From Hemicordylus capensis (taxonomy: Eukaryota > Chordata > Lepidosauria > Squamata > Cordylidae), in the NCBI RefSeq assembly GCF_027244095.1, contig NC_069662.1, positions 57,560,001 to 57,624,000 on the forward strand: DNA of 64,000 nt. Direction: 5' to 3'. The stretch's first letter is position 1. Each line of letters begins with the position of its first letter. This document shows, in pieces, positions 1 through 13,500 of this stretch. The notes under the pieces were generated by a model. The model made no database searches and was not told the DNA's origin. It was given only the letters and a program-made list of their open reading frames with translations. The position numbers and the translations under genes were made by a program.

Positions 1-118
1 TGGTTCAAATTCAAACTGAACTGGGGGAGGTTCAAGCAAAACCAAAACCGAACCTCCCCCTCCTGGTTCAAACCTGGTTCGAATTCGAACCAAACCGGGC
101 AAATTGGTTTTGTGCACA
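1..118. mobile_element. Terminal fragment of a hAT-type DNA transposon
   Basis: The stretch is built from alternating GGTTCGAA/TTCGAACC-type words and ends in GTGCACACCCCTA. This resembles the terminal inverted repeat (xAGGGATGTGC...) of the large hAT element at 22,348. The other end lies outside the window. The family assignment is inference from these words. Confidence 0.4.
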
Positions 119-248
119 CCCCTACCCCTGGTCTCTCTGATTTCTTTGACCACTGTCCTGCCCTCTCTCTACCCAGAGAGAAAACCATCTTCCCCACTAT
201 GCTGTTGAGAGACAGAATGAGCAACTGGGAAAGAGATGGCAGGTGGCG

Positions 249-276
249 CTCTCTCTCTCTCTCTCGCTCTCTCTCT
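249..276 (+). repeat. (CT)n microsatellite
   Basis: CT dinucleotide run with one interruption. Confidence 0.85.
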
Positions 277-447
277 GATGGTGAGAAGGATTGGACTACT
301 GGCACTGCCCTTAGAGAGAATGCAAGCTACCAAATTCTGCCCACTTGCCTGCCCTCTGTTGGGTGGGGCAGTGGGGAAGATTGGGCTTGCTGGACCCAAT
401 GCCCGCCACATGTTGTCTAGAGAGAAAACACAGAGATGCCCATAGAG

Positions 448-581
448 CAGGCCTGCTCAATTTAGGCCCCCAGCTGTTTTGGACTACAACTCCCATAATC
501 CCCAGCCACAGTGGTCAATAGCCAGAGATTATGGGAGTTGTAGGCCAACACCTGGAGGAGGGCCAAAGTAGAGCAGCCCTG
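448..581. mobile_element. Non-autonomous hAT MITE
   Basis: The termini are inverted repeats (CAGGCCTGCTCAATTTAGGCCC against CAGGGCTGCTCTACTTTGGCCC on the other strand). The body holds the palindromic pair ACTACAACTCCCATAATCCC and GATTATGGGAGTTGTAG, a hallmark of a very common amniote hAT MITE. The flanking 8-mers CCATAGAG (440-447) and CAATAGAG (582-589) match at seven of eight bases, consistent with an old 8-bp hAT target duplication. Confidence 0.75.
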
Positions 582-769
582 CAATAGAGGCAGCTGTTTG
601 TAGAAGGAGCAACCTCATCTTTTCACCTACTCTTTTGTACCCTATGAGAAAAAATAAAAATAAAATTCAAAAATTCATTAAAAAATCATACGAGTGTCCG
701 ATTGCTTTGGAGTTTGGAGGCTAGGTACCCATGGGTGCCAGATACCATCCCACCCACTTTTGGAGTTAC

Positions 770-945
770 AAACCAGTTCAAACTGGTTTGAACTGGTTCG
801 AATAGAACCACCCCCCGTTTGGTTTGAATTTGAACCTGCAGCTTGAAACTGATGGCTGGTTTGGTTTGAATTCAAACCATCAAACCACCCCTGTTCGAAT
901 TCGAACTGGTTCGAATTCGAACTGGTTCGCACATCCCTAACCAGG
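770..945. mobile_element. hAT-type terminal repeat, GGTTCGAATTCGAAC-rich
   Basis: Palindromic TTCGAATTCGAA words repeat several times and the stretch ends in GGTTCGCACATCCCTA, the reverse complement of the TAGGGATGTGCG terminus seen at 22,348. It is probably the 3' end of a non-autonomous relative of that hAT family; its partner end is not identified with certainty. Confidence 0.45.
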
Positions 946-1402
946 GGATCCAGGGCTGTAGTTCCATGGATCCTGGTGGAACAAAAGCAATACGCATGTG
1001 ACTGCTGAATCAAGCAGCATGACCAATGTGGAAGGAAGTAGATCATGCATAGGGATACTGAGCAGCCAAGAAACATGTGCCTTGACAGCTAGAGGGTTAT
1101 GCAGTCAATTACAGGGAGCTTGACAGCCTCCACACAACTAAGATTTGACTATGAGTTATTATTAGTAGCGATGCAGCTTATTGATTAGTAAGATCATAGG
1201 GCACTTCACACCATCGGTAGTACTTGGGTAGGAGATGCATCCTACACAAGTTTGGGAGCTGTGTGCACTCCCGTTGAGCAGTCATGTGTGAGTAAAAAGC
1301 AAGTGTGGGGGGAGTGATTGTCTGGGAAGCAGTAGCTGGGGAGGAAGATTCCCCCCCCCCCACCACCACCTTATTAAAGAGCTGGGTACAGCTGCTGGTT
1401 GC

Positions 1403-1660
1403 CACCTAATGGCGCAGTGGGGAAATAACTTGCCTAGTGAGCATAAAGTTGCCGGTCCGAATTCCTGCTGGTATGTTTCCCAGACTATGAGAAACACCTA
1501 TATTGGGCAGCAACGATAGAGGAAGTTGCTGAAAGGCATAATCTCATCCTGCGTGGGAGATGGCAATGGTAAACCTCACCTGTATTCTACCAAAGAAAAC
1601 CACACGGCTCTGTGGTCGCCAGGAGTCGACAGCAACTCAATGGCGCAACTTTACCTTTAT
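1403..1660 (+). mobile_element. tRNA-derived SINE, second family
   Basis: It starts with a tRNA-like head (AATGGCGCAGTGG ... GGTCCGAATTC, resembling A and B boxes). It continues through GGGAGATGGCAATGGTAAAC and CTACCAAAGAAAACCAC and ends in GGAGTCGACAGCAACTCAATGG. This matches my memory of a widespread reptile SINE. A minus-strand partial copy lies at 8,405-8,510. It is not a functional tRNA gene, because the cloverleaf is not preserved. Confidence 0.65.
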
Positions 1661-2338
1661 GTTACAGCTGCTGGTTAGGATGAAGCTCTTCTGCCCAGAT
1701 ATCGCTTAGCAAATCACTACTCCCCATCCAAACCTTGTTTTTTACTGACACGTCATCAGTAAGTGGAAGCGCGCACAGTTCCAGAACATGGGTAGGATGC
1801 TTCTCTGACCCAAGGACCGATCATGTGAGCTGCCCTAATGTCTGTTTGCCCTTCAGTTTTTCAGTAAGTATTAACAAGTTTGTTTGCTTGTTGTAAAAAG
1901 AACTTACTCTTGCTCTCTTACTGGTTTGGCAATCAAAGCTGAAAAATAATTAGAGTCCCAGGCAGCTAACTCCCGCAAACCCCCCCCCCCACCCAGAAAA
2001 GGATAGTAAGGGCCTCTAGAAAGTATTGCCCTTACACTCTCAGAGGTCACTCTGCCCAACTTAGAATCATGGAGGAAGGATACATATTTTGGGCCAAGGG
2101 AAGGACTCCAGAAATCAAAGCAAAGGTCCAAAAATTATTTCATCTCCAAAAAGAGACATTTGCAGACCTACTTTGATTTTTGTGCAGTTTGGGTCATTGC
2201 CATTTGAGGTGTTCTTTCTTAGTACATTCTGCCGATGAGCTCATTTTGCAACATTTTTTCCCTGCTTAGAGGGAAAATTGTGAAATGCTCTTTAATATTC
2301 AAAACAATACAGAATTTCATAAACTACCGCAGGCCTAC

Positions 2339-2457
2339 CGCAGAGAGTTTTGTTTGTGGTACATGTGTCGGTGCAGTCCAACTTTATCGTATCAGACAAA
2401 ACTTCAATGTCATCCTTCATACGGCAAAGACAGCAGAATATCTTGTTAGGCAAGATG
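2339..2457 (-). CDS. LRRC37: LRRC37-like exon: cysteine-rich cap after the LRRs
   Basis: 119 bp, with acceptor CCTCCACAG at 2,458 and donor GTAGGCCT below 2,339. It encodes ILPNKIFCCLCRMKDDIEV and further cysteines (LDCTDTCTTNKTLC). The CCLC cluster and spacing are the most family-specific signal in the gene. The next downstream exon was not recognised between 1 and 2,338. Confidence 0.75.
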
Positions 2458-4524
2458 CTGTGGAGGAAAAAGACAGAACTCCTCACAGTCTCTTGGCATG
2501 TCTTGCAGAGAGGACAGTAACTGGCAACCCCCACAACAAATCCAGTCCTTCCAAGAGGGTGCCATGCCAACCCACACTTTTGGGCCTCTCCACATATCCC
2601 CCACATCTCTTCAGAAAATGTTTCTAACTCAAAACTACCCTATGAAGGGATATTCCCATCTCGATATACTGATGAAGGTTGAGCTGACTTTGCTGTGAGG
2701 GAGATATTATCTTCCTCCCTTTGCTGTGAGGGAGATAATATTCTCCCTTTGCTGTGAGGGATAATAATTTCTGATGAAATTATTTCTTGCCGAAGAAGTA
2801 CGAAGCTGCTTTATACTGTGGCAAATCCTTGGCCTCTTGAGTCCAGTGCTTTCTAACTCTAACTGGCAATGGTTTTTCAGTGCTTCAGATGGAGGTCTAT
2901 CCTAGCTCTGTTCCCTGAGATGATTTTAACTGGAAATGCCAGAGAGTGAATCTGGGACCCTGCATGTGCAAAGCTCTGTCATTAAGCTATGGCCCCACTC
3001 CAATTGTGTTTGAGTGCTGGTGAGGGAAAGCACACAGCCTGTGAAGGAGAAGAAGGAAGGAACCCTTTTTTAATGAAGAGATATTTCCGGAGAAGACACA
3101 ACTGGGAGATGTCTCAACATGATGCCCAAAGATACTCATTACTTTAGCTAAGTGGTTTTCAAACTTTTTACCATCAGGGAATCTTTTCTGGGTTTTTGTC
3201 TCCTGCAGACTCCCTGCATATCTGCCACACAACATCTCTGTGTTGCAGAGGATTCTGGGGAATGTTCCTGCACTCCTTCAACCCACACAGGGTGCTGGCC
3301 AGGGCTGTTGCCCTCACCATTGGTCCACACAAACTGAGCGTACAGCTTAGAACACACCCAACAGTCCTGTAGCTCCATATTTCAGGGGGAAGTTTGGTAG
3401 TGGTAGACAAGCTTCAGGCAGTGATGTCATTGCAAATTCAGAAGTGGAGGCACTCTCCATGACAGCCCCCATGGCCATGCACACCCCAACAGTCAGAGAA
3501 GCCAAGTAAGAAGTACCTGCGCTCCGTCCCTGTGCGTCCCCCCCTTCACTATACCCCCGGCTTAAGGGAAGCTTGTCTGTCACTTCTGACCACCTCGCTG
3601 AGAAGCCCCTGTCAAGTTTCTGAGGAATGCCTGTTCCCTAAACTACCACTCTAGCATGACTTCCATTCCCACAGCAAAACTTGATAACATGTTGGGCAAG
3701 AAGTGTGGATTGGCTAGCAACTTGGTAGCAGTGTGAGTATTGGTAAACCGTCCTCCTCGCAGGAAAAACTACAGCCTCTGAAGTTGCCCCTATCTACCTA
3801 CTTGGAGGGCTGAGGAGGAGGAGGAGGAGGAGGAGGAGGAGGAGGAGTGGGTTAGAGCAAGGCTGACTCCCTGTTTCCAGTTGTCTCTTTTCTTTTCTTG
3901 TTTGGCAACCAGCAAAAGGGAAAGGGTGTACATAGTACTTACAGAGTCTTCAATTGCTGGGAGGTCTGGAGCAGGTCCTCTAATATCTTTGGGGTCATTT
4001 CTGTAGAACTAAGGTTTCTGAAATAAGGACAGAGAGTTTTTGCAATGCCAATGCCAGATATCATGAGATCCAACAGAGAAAGCCAGTGTGGTGTAGCAGA
4101 AGTAATGTCTAGGGAGACCCAATTTCTTGAAGCTTGTTGGGTTTGCTGCTTTCAAACCACACAATTCCACATCAGGCAGAATGGAAAAGGGAGAAAGCAT
4201 CATGGCTTAGCTCTGGAGTACTGTTTATTCAACAGTACTAAAGAAAAGAGTGCTTCAAAGCACATGCAGGGTGTATTTCCTTCACCACTGAGTAACCAGC
4301 TTCAGCCTGCCCTGAAATCATGCCTCCGACCAGCAAGCTGGACCTCCAGTACCAAATGCATGAGGGCTGATCTAATTTATTTGGTGATGACACAAAAGCA
4401 GCCTGCACATGATCAAAGGAGCTTAATTCATTATCATTAATTCTTATATTCCAGGCACAAAATCTTGGCTGAAAACAAACTTGGCAATCTGCACATACTT
4501 CAAGAAACTCTCTTTATTTATTTA

Positions 4525-4579
<55 letters not shown>

Positions 4580-7500
4580 TCATACATTTTAGAGTTGAAG
4601 CCCTGCATTAAAAACAGGATACAGGGATGTGCCGTATACCCTGCATATACTCAGAGGCACTTTCACATAGTCAGAAATGTACCCTCAGATTTTACCATGA
4701 CAAAAAAAATATGGGAAAGGTCTGATGAGTTCTTCTGGACCACACAGTGGCCCTGAAGAGGAGTGTCTGTCCAAGATGCAGAAAAATCAGTGATCATGGT
4801 AATAACTAATTCATTTCTGGTACTTACAGAAGCTTCAGTGAGGGAAGCCTGTAAAAACTGGCATCATCAATGACTTTCAGCGGATGATGGTTGAGAACCC
4901 TGCAGTGGGGAGGAATTAGACCCATTGGTTACAAGCTTAGCAAAATGCGGGAAGGAGCTCCAGGAGGCAGGGGCGGATGAAGCCAAGTCAAGTCAAGTCA
5001 TGTTTATTTATGGTCACAGACCAAAATTTACTTACATAATAATACACGTAATATAGTAATAATATATACATAATATAATCAGGATCATGGACTCATCCTA
5101 ATCAGCAATTTCCCGTTAGCATAATCTGATTTACCATCTGTTTTCTAGCCTTCTTAGCTGCCTCACAGAACTTAGCAACTTTAAATGTTACTTCCTCCTT
5201 CTGATCTGAGAGCAGATAGTTGACGTAAAATGCATCTGTATGCCCTGGGAAATCAGTCAGTAAGGAGGAAATATAACAAGTTCATAAGTCCCTATTAAAA
5301 AGACAGCGGAGTAAGATATGAAAGATAGACTCCTGTTCTCCAGAGCCACAAGGACATAGTCTTTGTTCTTTTGGGATCCCTCTAAATTTACCTTCTAATT
5401 CAGCTGAAGGTAGCACATTAAATCTGGCCAATGTAAACATCCTGCGATATTTAGTGATAGTAATCTTACCCAGGTAATTCGCAGGTTTAGTATTATACAT
5501 TTGTAAACCTAGGAAAACTTCTTTAGAATTAAAGATCGATCAGTCTGCATTTCCATATCATAGATCCGCTGCTTTAATATCAGTCATGCTTGACAAAAAC
5601 CCATTTCTAATAGACCATCCATGCTAAAGCCATATAAACTTATTTGGCGAGATATTGACTGCTTCCAGCTAGAATTAAATTTATCAATAAAAATTAAGTG
5701 AGCAAGGCCTGTAGAAAAGAAAGACAATCTCAACCAGAAGCTGAGAATGGAAAACCACATCCAGGCTTCCATCTTAGGCATGCCAGTTTCCATCTTCAAT
5801 ATTACATTGGGAACACATCTAGGGATCTGTAGAATAGATCTCAGAAAGTTTGTCTGAACTATCTCTAGTGGAGTGCAGTTAGTATATGGGCCCAACTGCG
5901 ACCCATAAAGCAACCGAGATCAGGCTTTAGCTGTAAATAACTTAAGGGCAGCTGGTACAAATTGAGCCCCATCTTGGTGGAAATATGATTGGATGGCCAA
6001 TGCCGATTTACGTGCATTTTGGGTAACATATTGCAGATGTGCTTGGCGTTTTGTAGAGGCCTGGAAAACAACCCCTAGATATTTAAAGGTCTTAACCTGT
6101 TCTCGTTTATGTCCAGCCAAAGACCATTTCAAGGTCTTTGGGTGTTTAGCAAAGGCCATAATTTTGGTCTTGCTAGAATTGATTTCCAGAGCATATTCAT
6201 GGCAAAAATTAGCCAGAGAGCAAAGCGCTCTACGGAGGCCGACAGGAGTCCGAGATAAAATTACTGCATCATCTGCATCAAGCAAAATATTAACCTGTCT
6301 ACTGGCCAATTTAGGTGGATGGAAAGATGGATTAGTAATAATATCCACAATGGGGTTAATATAATAATTGAAAAGAGCTGGGGCAAGTATACAGCCTTGC
6401 CTCACTCCTCGAAAGGTAGGAATTACTTTAGTGAGGATTCCAGCTGAGCTACATCGAACCTTCAGACGTGAGTTCTTGTGAAGTTTATATATTAAAAGTA
6501 GCAGACGTCGATCAATAGAGGAGTTAAACAGTCTCTCCCATAATTTATCTCTGGATATGGAGTCGAATGCTGATTTAAAATCCACAAAGGCAGCAAAAAG
6601 AGTGGAACGGGGTAGATTAGAATATTTCTCCGCTAGATGTTGTAAGACTAAAGCATGCTCAATAGTAGAATGATTGGCCCTAAAGCCTGCCTGCTCATCA
6701 GCCAGCACCTGCTCTTTGTCCATCCAATCCTGGAATTTATTAAGTAGGTGAAATGCATATATTTTGCCAATAACATTAAGAAGGCTGATAGGGCGATAAT
6801 TAGATGGCAAATGTCTTTGGCCTCTCTTATATATAGGAATTACAATTGGCAATCCCCATTCACTAGGGGGCGAGGTCGTCTGATCAATTGCTGTAAACAG
6901 AGAGGCTAATACCGGCAGCCACCAATCCATATTATTCTTGATGGCCTCTACCGGCAAATTATCTGAGCCGGGGGCCTTACCAGTTTTAAACTGATTCACT
7001 ATTGAAGCAATCTCTGTACATGTTACTGGGGTCCACTCAGCTAATAAGTTAGGGTCCAGTTCCTGTTCTATTTGTAAAAATGCTGTAGTTGCTCCCTCTC
7101 TAGCATATAGAGCACGGAAATATTCAGTCCATTCTCCAACAGGTATATAAAAAGATGGCGGGGAAGGTCTGAATTTAGAAGAGAATGATACCAAAGACCA
7201 AAACAAAGACACGTTTTTAGCCTGTGCGGCACAGATAAGACGCTGCCAATCTAGCCTTTTGGCCTCCCTTCTTTTTTTTTGCAAGTAAAATTTTATAAAA
7301 TATTTTTTTAACAATCAGATCTTGAGAAGTGACCTGATTAGAGTTAGATCGATAAAGATTGTAAGAGTTAATAAGATCCGTTTTTGCTGCACGGCATTCG
7401 TAATCAAACCACGGCTGGGAAAATCCAGCACGGGGCTTAGTGTTTTTAGAATTGTTAGCAGTTAAAATTGGGTAAAAAGAGCATACTAGATTATTATAAT

Positions 7501-10500
7501 TTTCCATTAAAATAGGACTATCTGTAGCATCTGTCATCTTAGCACGGTATTGCATGCAAGCCTCAGTCTTGAAGTGGTTAGTAACACGTTCATTTAACTG
7601 AGAGGTCCATTTAAGTCATCTGGGCTGGGGGCGGATGAAGCTATTTGCCGCCCATAGGGGACCATAGATTTTCCGTCCCAAGAAGGGTTCCCCTTTACAA
7701 GTAAAGGGCTTGGGGGGGGGGGATTAAATCTACTTTTAAAATGTTTTCAGCCCATTTCAGGCCTTGTGTGCATGTGTGCAGAGAGGCCCCCAAACCCGAC
7801 CTGTCATTTGAGAGGTAGGTGGGCCTGTGGGAGGAGCTCTCACCGCCACCTCCACCACCATCCTGCCACATGCATGTACGAAGACGGCCTGATGACCTGT
7901 CGTGATTTGGGAGGCAGGCGGGCCCACTAGGAGCTCTCGCTGCCTTCGGACAGCGGCGGTATAACAAGTTTTCAAAGTAGATTCAACTTTCCCCTGCCCC
8001 CCAAATGCAAGTGGCAGAGTAATGTCACTTGAGGAGTAATGCTACTCCTCAAAATTTGCCGCTGTAGGCAAGTGCCTTCTTTGCCTATGTGTTAATCCAC
8101 CACTGCCAGCAGGTTACAAATGGCAGGCTAGTCCAAGATACAGTATGTTGTCGTGCCCCAATTAGATGCACTGTGCAGATCAACCGTCTCTCCTCGGTAT
8201 CTTCAGAGACACTGGGAGGCAAATCCCATGTGTGTGTTTGTGTGTGTATAGCCCAATCCAGATTGGGACTGTAGTGGGGCTAAAGGGTTAGAAGCCCCCC
8301 CACCCCACCCCCAACGTAATGATCCATTTCTAGACCAGCCCCACTCCCACTCCCAGGTGCTCATTAGATAATAAAAAGCAAACACCCCAGGACCAAACAA
8401 ACATGTCAACTGTGCTGTTGAGTCGGTGTTGACTCCTGGAGGCCACAGAGCCCTGTGCTCGTCTTTGGTAGAAGACAGGAGGGCTTGCTAGTCAAGTCAT
8501 TTTCCTGCCGCGTCATGTGGTTTAGCCCAAGGTGTGTGTGGGTAGGTGGACCAGCAATGTGTTTGTGAGCTAGTGACTTTTGAGGACTGAAAGCCCGCCA
8601 GGCACACCACACAGGCCCACAGACAGGCAAGAGCCTTGTATGAGCTACATCCTCCCTAGATTTGATCAGTGTTGGCCAGATCACTCGAGCTGGAGGCTTG
8701 CTGGTGGCTCGGGGACAGGCTGCTGCCCTTGCACATGTGCCAGCCATGCCCCCTGTATCAGCGTCAGATGCACACCGACACAGGGAACATGCTAGCTCTG
8801 GGAAGGGGGGGCATGTGGCTAGGGGGGACATGCGATGCCTTCTCTGCTCCCAGCCAGCACTTTGTTCGCCAAATGGATGCTTTCTTCCTCTCTCTCTCGC
8901 TCGGAACGAGAGCTTCATTCACTGGCTAGGTGTAAGAGGGGGTGGGGGACACCGTGGTGGCCCCAGACACAGTGGCACAGGGACATTGGTCTCTCCTTGT
9001 CCAATGGTGGCTACATCCCTGGGCCAGATGCTTAGTCAATCTCCTTCTGAGCTGATGCCTACATACCCACATCGCAGGTTTTGACGCATCATTTTCGAGC
9101 CTAGGTTTCCAGCCCTGGCATCAGCGGTTAATAACTTCTCAAAAGAGAGAAGCACTGGAGGAAGCCTCCTTCAAAGCTGTAGCTTCTGACTGAAAAACCC
9201 TTTTCTTTAACCTCCCATATATCCAGGCAGACTGTGGTTACTGAGTGGCAAGAGAGCTGCTCCCCGCACAAGTTCAGAGGCCCTCTTTTCATTATACACC
9301 GCCTAGAGATTTACATATCTCTACCTATCTATCTCATCGCTGTACACCGGGAGAGATACATATCAGGCAGTATAAAAATATGATAGATAGATAGATAGAT
9401 AGATAGAGCCATATGCTACATCTTCTAGGGTTGAACTCTGCCATTCAAGAGAGTTGGGGGGAGGGGGTGAACCCTACCTGGGGTCCAACAAAGTACCTTA
9501 TTTAACAGATTGGCTATTTTCACATTTGCATTCACTTACATCTTGAGCAAAAACTGCATTCCATGCCGGGCCTCGAATGCCCCAGGAGTGAGCTTCTCAA
9601 TAAGATTGCCGCTGAGGTCTCTGGAAACAAGCATTGTGCACAGGATTTTGCAGTGTACAAAATAAGCATTACATTTTAATATTTTTAAAAAGGTAGATGG
9701 GATAGGAAAAACTATCTTTCCTTTGATATTCCTGTCTGATGGTAGAGGTCAAATTGCTACATGAAGCCCCTGCAGCAAAGTATGAGGGTGGTGTCCTTTC
9801 CAGTGGGGCAGCTGGCCTTCTCAACTCTTCTGTCCAAAGACCCTTTCCTAACTCCCTCAGCTAGTCGTGCTCATTCATCTCCTGTCTGAAGCTCCAGTGC
9901 CTATTTCTAAGATGAAGAAGAGGGCCATTGTTTAAGCTGGCCTGGAAGCCAGGCTCTCGGACTCTGGCAATCTTGGGCTCACGGGAAGCCCTGCCTTCTA
10001 CAGATGCTCAGCAACACTTTGGTATGACTTCCCATTCCCCAGGGCTCAGCTCTGGCACTAAGAGTAGTTCGTTAGTTAAATGTATAACATCTTCCACAAA
10101 AAGATGTTTTCAAGGCAGCAGTTACAATGAATAAAACAATTTAAACACAGCAGGGGAAAAAAAAACCCCACAAGATTAAAGCAGTGAAGTGGGAGAACCA
10201 GTGTAGTGCAGTGGTTAAAGCCCTGGACTCGGACTGGAGGGACCTGGGTTCAAATCCCTGTTCAGCCATGAAACTCACTGGGTGATTCTGGGCCAGTCAC
10301 TTTTCCCTCAGTCTAACCTACCTCACAGGGTTGTTGGGAGGATAAACATTACCATGTATACTGCTCTGGGCTTCTTAGGGAAAGAGCGAGATATAAATAT
10401 GCAAATAAAATAAAATTTCAGAACTAGGCAGGCTAAAAACAAGTCAGCTGTTATTTCAAAAGGCCTTGGAAAACATAAAGGTCTTTGCCTGGTGGCTAAA

Positions 10501-13500
10501 GGACAAGGAACATAGGAAGCTGCCATATACTGAGTCAGACCAGTGGTCTATCTAGCTTAGTATTGTCTACACAGACTTGCAGCGGCTTCTCCAAGGTTGC
10601 AGGCAGGAATCTCTCGCAACCCTCTCTTGGAGATGCCGGGGTGGGAACTTGCGACCTTCTGCTCTTCCCAGAGCGGCTCCATCCCCTGCGTGGAATATCT
10701 TACAGTGCACACACTTCTAGTCTCCCATTCATACCCAACCCTGCTTAGCTAAAGGGGACAAGTCATGCTTGCTACCACAAGACCAGGTACCAAGTGAGCC
10801 TTCTCGCAGAGAGATTTCTGTAAACAAGGCATCACATATGAGAATAGATTCCAGGACTGAGATCTGACTCAGCCTTGCTTTTAGAACTCTGAGCGCAGTC
10901 CAGGAAAATGTAAAATCGTGATAAAGAAGCACATGCACAGTACACAGCATCACTCAGCAGTGAGTAACCCAACCCCATACAGACCCGGAATTATGGGCCA
11001 AAGCGTCCACACTTAGAAACTGTGGCCCCTAGCAGCAGGCCTGACCCCCAGAACCCTCGTCGTTTTAGAAATGGTTGTGGGGGGCAAACTGCTTCTAGGG
11101 CAGAAGCTTGGGAGATGGAGGCCCAGAGCCTCAGGGTGGAAACCTAATCCATCCGTGCTCCCCCATCCCATCCCCATTTTTTGTCTTGATGCTTAATGAC
11201 TTACATAAGCTGCACAAACGGGACAGCTTCACGTGAATTCATCTCAATGGTCTGGATTGCATTACTTGACAAGTCCCTGTTTAAAAGAGCACATAGCAAT
11301 GATTAAACTAGGGAGACTACAAAGGTGTGTCCAGCTCCACCTTTCTCACTCAGCTCATCTGTTTTGTCTTTTCTCATCCACTGCCACTGGCCTGGACTGG
11401 TCAGCTTTAATAGAGGTCAAGAATCTACCAGTAGTGGCTCGTGAAGCGCCGCTTGGGGGGGCGGGGGGGGGCGGGAGGCATCTTTAAGGGGAAAGAAAGT
11501 CGCTGCTTATCTCCACAGCGTGCCTCCCAGCAGCCCCTGCAGCGGGGAATCATCACCACCACTCACCTGGCTAATGGCGGGGCTCGGCTCCCTTTATGCC
11601 AGGTGAGTGGCGGCGGTGATTCCCCGCCGCAGGGGCTGCTGGGAGGCATGCTGCCGAGGAAAGCAGCAACTTTCTTTTCCCTTAAAGATGCCTCCCGCCG
11701 CCCCCCGCGGCCCGCTCACGAGCCGCTACTGTGTTGGAAATTCTCTGTGGTGAGAGAATCCCTTTCTCATTAGAGCAGAGTGCACAGAGGCACAACACAG
11801 CAGAAATTTAGTTAGGCATGCGTGTATGCTGAGAGTAAAGTAACCTGGAGCCAATTCATAGTTTCAAATCAATATAAAAGGCATTTATTAAGGAACTCCA
11901 TTCTAGATAGGAAAGTGAGGAGTTAAGCTCTCTAATCTATCTATCTAGCTGGATGCAGATGGATTCTGCATCTTCTCTGCACACATGGTACAGGGAGAGA
12001 GGCTTGCCATGTTGCAAGGTAGAAGGGCAGGTAGGGAAGAGAGAGAGAGAAAGGAAGTTAGTCCCTAAGAGTAGCAATCTACATTTCAAAGGGATAGTGT
12101 CAGAGCAGTGGAGAAGGGATGACCGATGTCTTGACGCTCTAGCCCTCTGACTTACTAGTCTGTCCTCCACTGTCTGAGACAAAGAGACAGCGCAAAGTCC
12201 TTTAACTTCCAACAATCGACACAACCCCAAACTGAACAGATCTTCCATGCTCCTGCTCAGAACTGCATGTATGGGTGTCCAGTTTGGCTTTGAGGCTCAG
12301 CAAACAAGGCATTGCTAGAAACTTGGGAGCCTGGCGTGAGAATGTAATTCTCCCCGAGTTTGTTTCAATTCTGCTCTGTAGCCTCCATCCAAATAAAACG
12401 ATTTGCACACCTCAGTAGTGTTGAAATCCTCACTGCCAACTGACCAGAAAGAAAAAAAACTGCTTGGCCCCCTCTCATACTCGTAATAGCAGCTTGGTCT
12501 GCAGAAATTAGCAGGTGAAGCATTTAATGGCATGGAGACAAATATCATTACCTGCAAGGTCAGCAGAGCAAGCACTGTTAAAGGCATAAGAGCAAGGGCC
12601 ACTAAGAAAGCTGGCCACTCTCTCAGATATCATGTGTAGTACAGTTAGACCCACTGATTTCAAATAGAGCGAGGCATTCCTGACTGTCAGGAGGGCTGAT
12701 GTTAGCAGTTACAAAGGAACTAAAGGGAAGTGGCTGCAATTCAGGTTGCGATGAGAAAAAGAGATAATAATCTCTCTTGGCCTCCCACACTTAGCCAGCT
12801 CCCCAACATATATAGGACATCCCCAACAGCTCACAATTCTTCAATTGGTTCTTGGCAACTGTAATCATCTATGTTTGGGTTGAGATCTTAACCATACCTT
12901 ATTTGGAATTTCCACTGAAATCAATAGAACAAAATTCTAAATAAACTTTAAAAAGAAAGAAAGACTGGAACGTTAATAGTTTTTTGTTTTGTTTTTTGTT
13001 TGTTTGAAGTTCTAGAGCCATACAATTTCATTCTAGAAATCCACACTAAGCGACAGTTTGGTTTACACCCACAAAGAAGTTTAGTGTTAATCATTCATAA
13101 TTGGTATGGTATGTATAATCTCATTTACCCTCATGATGACCATGTCAGGGTGGGTCACTGGCAATCCCATTTGCTGAGTCCATTTTAACTAGCAGGAAAA
13201 GCAAAGGCAAGAGTAACTTGCCCAAGGTCAAACAGTTCGTTTGTGCCAGAGCTGCATTTTCTAGATGGAAATCCAGAGTTCTACAATGCAGGATTGCCCT
13301 GTCTAAGCTGGAAGGGGCCAACTTCTGTCTTCTCAAGGGCCCATCTATTCCCCAGGTGGTGGTCAGTATGGCCGGGAAAAATATGAAAGTTGGAGTATAT
13401 TTTCCTGCACAACCTGATCCCATCATGAGTGGGCAGGCTCCAAAATAAAGCTGGTGTCATCTAGCAGAAAAGGCTCCCTAGATATGAAACTGATGCATTC

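Larger units (their letters stand above)
4968..8105. mobile_element. hAT-type MITE split by a Vingi LINE insertion
   Basis: The left end CAGGGGCGGATGAAG begins at 4,968 and the right end GTTAATCCACCACTG finishes at 8,105; the ends are imperfect inverted copies. The flanking 8-mers CCAGGAGG (4,960-4,967) and CCAGCAGG (8,106-8,113) match at seven of eight bases. The element itself is about 480 bp (4,968-4,983 plus 7,628-8,105). The remainder is the LINE inserted 16 bases from its left end. Confidence 0.6.

Noticed and set aside
1904-2131. Minus-strand open frame as a downstream LRRC37-like exon
   Set aside because: It lies in the right place, but a poly-C run encodes part of it and no family motif or splice borders could be supported.
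4481-4756. Open frame with an isoleucine run
   Set aside because: Translation of the (ATT)n microsatellite.
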